Position numbers and translations under genes: made by a program. From Streptomyces antarcticus (GTDB taxonomy: Bacteria > Actinomycetota > Actinomycetes > Streptomycetales > Streptomycetaceae), in NCBI RefSeq assembly GCF_026627255.1, contig NZ_JAPNLM010000022.1:81950-145949 (forward strand): DNA of 64,000 nt. The letters are read 5' to 3'. Shown piece after piece: positions 59,482 through 64,000 of the stretch (positions within the stretch are counted from its first letter, which is position 1; every line of letters starts with the position of its first letter). The notes beneath the pieces are model-generated. The model was given only the letters and a program-made list of their open reading frames with translations, made no database searches and was not told the DNA's origin.

Positions 59482-60822
59482 ATGAGCGTGACCCCGGGCA
59501 GGAAAACGACGATCACCGCCGCGGCGCTGATCGCGGCCCTCACCGTGAGCGCCGGGCCGGTGCAGGCCCGTACGGACCGCGCGGCCGCGCCGTCGCTGCC
59601 CGAGGTGTCCGCCACCGTGGAGACCCCGTCCCTCTTCGACGACGAGGCGGGCGGCAACGCGAACGCGGACGACCCGGCGATCTGGCGCAACGCGCACGAC
59701 CCCGACCGCAGCCTGGTGATCGCCACCGCCAAGGAGGGCGGCCTGCGCGTCTACGACCTGGACGGCCGCCAGGTGCAGTCCCTGCCCGCCCCGCCACCGC
59801 CGCGGGAGGGCGACAAGCCCGGGCGCTTCAACAACGTCGACCTGATCACCGGTCTCCGCTTCCCCGACGGGCGCCACGACGTGGCCGTCGTGTCCGACCG
59901 GGGCCGCGACCAGCTGCGCGTCTACCGGATCGACCCCGGGCGGACCGCCGGCCCCCTGGTCGACGTCACGGACGTGACGGCGGCCCCGCACGTGTTCTCC
60001 ACCGGCCAGGACGAGGCCAACGACCAGCGCACCGCCTACGGCCTCGCCGCCTACACCGACCGCCGTACGGGTCGCGCGTACGCGGTCGCCAGCCGGCGGA
60101 ACGCCACCGCCCTCGCGCTCGCCGAACTCACGCCGAACGCCCGGGGCACGGTCGGCTACCGCACGGTCCGCACCGCCTCGCTGCCCTCCGCGTTCACCCT
60201 GCCCGACGGCACGCGGTGGTCACCGTGCGGCGAACCCGGCGAGCTCCCCCAGATCGAGGGCATGGTCGTCGACCCCGACACCGGCGACCTCTACGCGGGC
60301 CAGGAGGACGTCGGCATCTGGAAGCTCGACGCCGGCCTGCGCTCCCCGGCCCGGCTGATCGAGAAGGTCCGCACATACGGGGTCCCCGGCACCTGGAACC
60401 CGGACACCGAGGAGTGCGACGCCGGCACCGACCCCGGCTTCGGCGGGCGCCACATCAGCGCGGACGTGGAAGGCCTCACCATCTGGCGCGACCCGCGGCA
60501 CCCCGCGCACGGCGGCTACCTGCTCGCGTCCAGCCAGGGCGACGACACCTTCGCCGCCTTCGACCGCGACCGGGGCAACGCGTTCGTCCGCGGCTTCCGC
60601 GTCACCGCGGGCGCGAAGCCCGGGGCGCCCGACGGCTCCGAGGAGAGCGACGGCGCCGCCGTCACCAGCGCACCGCTGGGGAAGAGGTTCCCGCGCGGCC
60701 TGCTGGTCGTCCAGGACGGCTCCAACACCCCCGCGGTTTCCGGACCCGACGGGGAGGTGCGGACCGACACCGACTTCAAGTTCGTCGACCTGGGCGCCCT
60801 CGCGCGCGCCGCGCGCCTCTGA
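59482..60822 (+). CDS. Secreted beta-propeller phytase
   Basis: 446 aa from ATG 59482, six bases after GCAGGAGG. A signal peptide (TTITAAALIAALTVSAG) precedes a six-bladed phytase: NANADDPAIW, SLVIATAKEGGLRVYDLDGR, FNNVDLITGLRF, GMVVDPDTGDLYAGQEDVGI, DVEGLTIW and GYLLASSQGDDTFAAFDRD. The Asp/Glu-rich faces bind Ca2+. It releases phosphate from phytate outside the cell. Confidence 0.93.
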   Translation: MSVTPGRKTTITAAALIAALTVSAGPVQARTDRAAAPSLPEVSATVETPSLFDDEAGGNANADDPAIWRNAHDPDRSLVIATAKEGGLRVYDLDGRQVQSLPAPPPPREGDKPGRFNNVDLITGLRFPDGRHDVAVVSDRGRDQLRVYRIDPGRTAGPLVDVTDVTAAPHVFSTGQDEANDQRTAYGLAAYTDRRTGRAYAVASRRNATALALAELTPNARGTVGYRTVRTASLPSAFTLPDGTRWSPCGEPGELPQIEGMVVDPDTGDLYAGQEDVGIWKLDAGLRSPARLIEKVRTYGVPGTWNPDTEECDAGTDPGFGGRHISADVEGLTIWRDPRHPAHGGYLLASSQGDDTFAAFDRDRGNAFVRGFRVTAGAKPGAPDGSEESDGAAVTSAPLGKRFPRGLLVVQDGSNTPAVSGPDGEVRTDTDFKFVDLGALARAARL

Positions 60823-60922
60823 TCCGGGAGGGTTCCCACCACTGGGCGCGAGCCCGCGCGGCGCGGGCGCCCGGAGAGAAGGAGACTGGGAGGGGACGAG
60901 ACTCGCCCGACGGGAGACGATC

Positions 60923-61198
60923 ATGGCCAGGAACCACCAGTTCAGTGTCGACCGGGCCGGCCATTCGGTGACCGTCACCGTGCACGGTGACCACCCGCAC
61001 GTGATCGAGCTGCTGGTCGACGGCAAGGAACTGGGTCGCCGCGCCGCACGCACGGGCAGCTGGATCCTGGACGCCGAACTGGCCACCGACCCGCCGACAC
61101 CCCTCCGGGTACGGGTCCACCTCCCCCATACGGCGAGCACCCCCCGCTGCACGCTGGAGATGGACGGCAAGGAAGAGGCCATGCCCCAGAGGTCGTGA
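60923..61198 (+). CDS. Hypothetical small protein
   Basis: 91 aa from ATG 60923 with GGGAG ahead. It has a beta-rich look (HSVTVTVHGDHPHVIELLVD, WILDAELATD, LRVRVHLPHTASTPRCTLEM), possibly a small binding domain. Not recognised. A 16-bp terminator follows. It lies 100 bp after the phytase gene. Confidence 0.65.
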   Translation: MARNHQFSVDRAGHSVTVTVHGDHPHVIELLVDGKELGRRAARTGSWILDAELATDPPTPLRVRVHLPHTASTPRCTLEMDGKEEAMPQRS

Positions 61199-61200
61199 AA

Positions 61201-61249
61201 CCGGCGGCCGGAGTCCGACGCGCGCACGCGGGGGGACTCCGGCCGCCGG
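61201..61249. terminator. Bidirectional terminator
   Basis: Perfect 16-bp arms (61201-61216, 61234-61249) between convergent genes. Confidence 0.8.
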
Positions 61250-61258
61250 CGCCACCTC

Positions 61259-62078
61259 CTAGGCGCGGATGAAGTCGAGCAGGTCGGCGTTGAAGGCCTG
61301 CTCGAAGTCGCCCGTCAGGCCGTGCGGCGCGCCCGGGTAGACCTTGAGGACGGAGCCCTTGACCAGGGTGGCCGACTTCCGCGCGGAAGCACCGATCGGC
61401 ACGATCTGGTCGTCGTCGCCGTGGGCGATGAGGGTCGGGACGTCGATGCGTCCCAGGTCCTCGGTGAAGTCGGTCGCGGAGAACTGCGCGACGCAGTCGT
61501 ACGCGGCCTTGAGCCCCGCCTGCATCCCCATCAGCCAGAAGGCGTCGCGCGCCCTGCGACACGTTCGAGCCGGGCCGGTTCGCACCGTAGAAGGGCTCGC
61601 TCAGGGTCCGGTAGAACTCGGAGCGGTCCAGGCGGACCCCCTCGCGGATGCCGTCGAACACCTCCAGGGGCAGGCCGTCCGGGTTGGCTTCCGTCCGCAG
61701 CATCAGCGGCGGCACCGCGCCGAGCAGCACGACCTTGGCGACGCGGTCGGTTCCGTGCCGTCCGATGTACCGGGCGACCTCCCCTCCGCCGGTCGAGTGG
61801 CCCACGAGGACCGCGTCGCGCAGGTCGAGGTGCTCGAGCAGCTCCGCCAGGTCGTCGGCGTACGTGTCCATGTCGTTGCCCTGCCAGGGCTGCGCGGAAC
61901 GGCCGTGGCCGCGCCGGTCGTGGGCGACGGCGCGGAAGTCGTTCTCCGCGACCAGGCGGAGCTGGCCGTCCCAGGCGTCGGCGTTGAGCGGCCAGCCGTG
62001 GCTGAAGACGACGGGCCGGCCCTGCCCCCAGTCCTTGTAGAAGATGTCGGTGCCGTCGCTGGTGGTGAAGGTGGTCAT
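61259..62078 (-). pseudogene. Non-heme haloperoxidase-type hydrolase, frameshifted
   Basis: ATG 62076-62078 (GAGGAC ahead). The first frame gives FSHGWPLNADAW and VLLGHS-type VGHSTGGGEVARYIG (Ser nucleophile). After FYGANRPGSNVSQGA the frame is lost, and the other frame resumes DAFWLMGMQAGLKAAYDCV. The rest follows: Asp in IAHGDDDQIVP and His in GAPHGLTGDF. The switch lies in a short GC run at about 61549-61556 and corresponds to two missing bases. The joined protein would be about 273 aa, the normal family size. Confidence 0.85.
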
Positions 62079-62365
62079 GGGAACGTCCTCAGGTCGTATG
62101 GGGGCGGTGGTCGGGACGAGGCGGCGTACGGGTGCCGGGCGCGGCCGGCGGTCTCCTGTCAGCCGCGTTCGATGGTCAGGTCGTGTCCCCGGCCGGGCAA
62201 CTCGGCGACCCGCGCCGTGGACCCGCGCCGCGAATCCGCGCCGCCGTCCCGTGGCGCCGATTTCCGCGGGCCGCGCGGGTGATCGCCGGGTTCTGCGCCG
62301 GCAGTCCGTCCGGTGCCCCGCGGCCGTCCGGGTGAGCGGAGCCGCCGGGCCCGCGAAGGCTTCGG

Positions 62366-62660
62366 AGGGCTCCGCCCGTCCCGGTCGCGGCCTCGGCGGC
62401 CGGGCAGATCGGCTCCGGCCTCCTGCTCGCGCTGGGCCTGCTGACCCCGCTCGCCGCCACCGGGGTCGTCGGCGTCATGACGGTGGCGCTCACCGTCAAG
62501 TGGCGCCACGGCCCGTGGGTGCAGAACGACGGGTGACGAGTACCCGCTGTTCCTCGTCGTCACGGCCGCCGCGCTCACGGCGACCGGCCCCGGCCGCTGG
62601 TCCCTCGACGCCGCCGCCGGCCTCACCCCGTACTCCCCGGGGTGGGCGCGGCCGCGGTCA
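62366..62660 (+). pseudogene. DoxX-family relic with frameshift
   Basis: A frame without a start reads AAGQIGSGLLLALGLLTPLA, VVGVMTVALTVKWRHGPWVQ, then stops at 62534-62536. The next frame continues EYPLFLVVTAAALTATGPGR WSLD. Together these are DoxX helices 2-4. The N-terminus is missing and one base is out of register near 62533. Confidence 0.7.
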
Positions 62661-62956
62661 CGAGGCCCAAGCGGGCCCTGTGGTTCGTCCTCGTGGCCTC
62701 CCTGCCGCGGTGGGCCGCCGGGGCCGCTTTCGGACTGACCGGCGCCCCGTGGCTCGGCCACGTGTCCGGGACGCTGGGCCTGCTGGTCGCGCTGACCGGC
62801 GGCTACGCGGCGTTCGCGCTGATGCTGGAGGACATGCGCGGCGAGCAGGTGCTCCCGATCGGCCGCAGCGGGCTGGCGCACGCCCCGGTGGAAGGCGACC
62901 TGGCCGTCCAGTTGCGCAACCTGGAACGCGCGGCGGGGGTGCGACGGACCCTGTGA
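62642..62956 (+). pseudogene. C-terminal relic of a SatP/YaaH acetate transporter
   Basis: The open frame ends WFVLVASLPRWAAGAAFGLT, HVSGTLGLLVALTGGYAAFA, and MLEDMRGEQVLPIGRSGLA. This matches the last helices and tail of GPR1/FUN34/YaaH transporters. About two thirds of the protein, with its NPAPLGL motif, is absent. No reliable start; it overlaps the DoxX relic. Confidence 0.55.
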
Positions 62957-63244
62957 GGGGGGCCGGCCGGCCTGCGCGCACCGCACGGAAACGCTGTGTT
63001 CCGGGCCAATCAATATCTGTTGCCGTGGCGTGAGATATCGGCACGAGGCGCCATGAGTATTTCTTCCACAACAGGCCGAGCCGAATGATTTACCGTGCAC
63101 GGACCATCCTGCCGTGCTACTGTCGATCTCAGTTGCAGTTGTGGTTCCCAAAAACTTCAAGTGCCCTCACCAGTGTTCAGCACCGGTGGGAGCACTTCTG
63201 TATTTCCGGTCATTTTTCCGGGTGGGGCAATCATCGCGGCGACA

Positions 63245-63295
63245 CGGAGACCGCACGGTGTGGTCTCCGGGTACTGCCCCAAAGGAGATATTGAC
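63245..63295 (+). promoter_or_regulatory. Structured cold-shock leader with alternative pairings
   Basis: CGGAGACC (63245-63252) pairs with GGTCTCCG (63262-63269). The same TCTCC (63264-63268) can instead pair with the ribosome site GGAGA (63284-63288). The region from 62957 to here has no gene and is likely the csp promoter and long 5' leader. Confidence 0.55.
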
Positions 63296-63499
63296 ATGGC
63301 ATCTGGCACCGTGAAGTGGTTCAACGCTGAAAAGGGTTTCGGTTTCATCGAGCAGGACGGTGGCGGCGCTGACGTCTTCGCCCACTACTCGAACATCGCC
63401 GCCCAGGGCTTCCGTGAGCTTCAGGAAGGCCAGAAGGTAAACTTCGACATCGCGCAGGGCCAGAAGGGCCCGACGGCCGAGAACATCGTTCCCGCCTGA
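63296..63499 (+). CDS. CspA-family cold-shock protein
   Basis: 67 aa from ATG 63296, AAAGGAG eight bases ahead. RNP motifs GFGFIEQ and DVFAHYSNI; start MASGTVKWFNAEKGF is canonical. A single-stranded nucleic-acid chaperone that melts RNA structure after cold shock. It has a long leader and a terminator, and precedes a cold-shock DEAD-box helicase. Confidence 0.97.
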   Translation: MASGTVKWFNAEKGFGFIEQDGGGADVFAHYSNIAAQGFRELQEGQKVNFDIAQGQKGPTAENIVPA

Positions 63500-63520
63500 C
63501 GCTGACGCGTAGACGCAGCT

Positions 63521-63548
63521 GGGGCCCGCACCTTGGGGTGCGGGCCCC
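63521..63548 (+). terminator. Terminator after csp
   Basis: GGGGCCCGCACC-TTGG-GGTGCGGGCCCC, perfect 12-bp stem. Confidence 0.85.
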
Positions 63549-63855
63549 GGCTCGTTGCGTTCCGGGCTCAGATTTCCCCGAACGGCACGGCACGCCCCGA
63601 TCCATACCGGGCTGTCCCCCGTACGGCACGCCCGACCCGGGCTCCGGATTCCCATCCGTCTGAGCTTCCCCCAGCCGGCACCCCGGATTTCACATCCGAA
63701 GCGCGCCGCTGGATATCAGCGCCCGTTCCCGCGGAATCGACCGCCGGACGGACTCGCTTTTACTTTCGCTTTCGCTTTCGTATTTCATTCGGCTCGTTCT
63801 CGCGAATCTCCCTTCCGGGATTCCTCGATACGTGCCGCATCGAGGAAGGTTCTGC
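63549..63855 (+). promoter_or_regulatory. Leader of the DEAD-box helicase
   Basis: 307 bp without a gene. A TTTCGC run (63766-63783) is followed by TTCCTCGAT (63821-63829), which is perfectly complementary to ATCGAGGAA (63839-63847). The latter contains the ribosome site GAGGAAGG (63842-63849). The 9-bp hairpin would mask the start. Confidence 0.55.
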
Positions 63856-64000
63856 ATGAACCGCACCATTCGCACCAATGACCGTTCTTCCCGGGGCCGC
63901 AGTGGCGGTTCGGGTTCTTCCGGCGGCTCCTACGGCGGCTCGTACGGCGGCTCGTACGGCTCCGGAAGCCCGTCGGGTTCCGGCGGGTCGGGCGGGTCGG
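63856..64000 (+). CDS. DEAD-box RNA helicase, N-terminus (partial)
   Basis: ATG 63856, six bases after GAGGAAGG. The visible 48 residues (MNRTIRTNDRSSRGRSGGSG, then SYGGS repeats) are the Gly/Ser/Arg-rich head found on Streptomyces cold-shock DEAD-box helicases, which sit next to cspA. The helicase core lies beyond the window, so the call rests on this tail and the neighbour. Confidence 0.6.
   Translation, partial: MNRTIRTNDRSSRGRSGGSGSSGGSYGGSYGGSYGSGSPSGSGGSGGS

Overview
The window is high-GC actinobacterial chromosome and reads as a Streptomyces. Many genes start with GTG. Gene families include a PET-hydrolase-type polyesterase, a SigB/F/G-type sigma factor, RsbV/RsbW-like switches, mycothiol-era DinB, DUF4404, DUF6296 and DUF7144-type proteins, a LAL regulator with a single TTA (bldA) codon, and an initiator tRNA without an encoded CCA. 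No insertion sequence, phage or CRISPR array was seen. All identifications come from reading translations and motifs by eye.

Layout. 0-12 kb: a tail of an unknown gene, a secreted polyester hydrolase, a LAL-family regulator, a PucR-like regulator, ArsR, an aminoglycoside phosphotransferase-like kinase, two tandem small secreted Cys proteins, an NAD(P)-GAPDH with N-terminal extension, and an epoxide-hydrolase-like enzyme. 12-16 kb: a divergent GntR regulator facing a GH20 hexosaminidase and a CBM3-GH16 glycanase, with TGGTCA operators between. 16-29 kb: a dense signalling block with MarR, a divergent PP2C, a MarR relic, then a coupled operon of receiver-PP2C, CHASE3 histidine kinase, Rcp1-like receiver, STAS anti-anti-sigma and RsbW-like kinase. 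It is followed by a membrane-lipid block (PAP2-DAG kinase fusion, YihY, PAP2) and a PAS-GAF-PP2C phosphatase. 29-40 kb: stress accessory genes (YbdK ligase, two PRC-barrel proteins, CsbD, a membrane Mrr-like nuclease, PPK2, DinB, DUF4404), a SigB/F/G-type sigma factor followed by a second RsbW-like kinase, a polysaccharide deacetylase and the initiator tRNA. 40-50 kb: MFS and AI-2E transporters, a GH15 enzyme, DUF7144, a lipoprotein, and MarR/MMPL. 50-56 kb: an RskA-type anti-sigma factor with no sigma gene, a membrane sulfite-oxidase-like enzyme, a fasciclin lipoprotein, DUF4394, and a TetR-DUF2993 pair. 56-64 kb: a TetR/NAD-binding protein pair, a chimeric ABC-2/M20 relic, a beta-propeller phytase, a frameshifted haloperoxidase, DoxX and SatP relics, then CspA and the start of a cold-shock DEAD-box helicase.

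How it works together. The central 16-40 kb looks like a general-stress island. Two PP2C phosphatases, one fused to a receiver domain, together with STAS and HATPase proteins form a partner switch able to free a SigB-type sigma factor. That sigma factor is encoded nearby, and csbD and ppk2 have SigB-like promoter sequences (GGTT-N15-GGGTAT at ppk2). The targets fit osmotic or energy stress: polyphosphate kinase, CsbD, PRC-barrel proteins and phospholipid phosphatases.

The right end (45-63 kb) is rich in gene relics: an AMP-ligase fragment, the chimeric gene, two frameshifts and two truncations. This suggests recent decay. The cold-shock pair at the far right has leaders that can fold over their ribosome binding sites.
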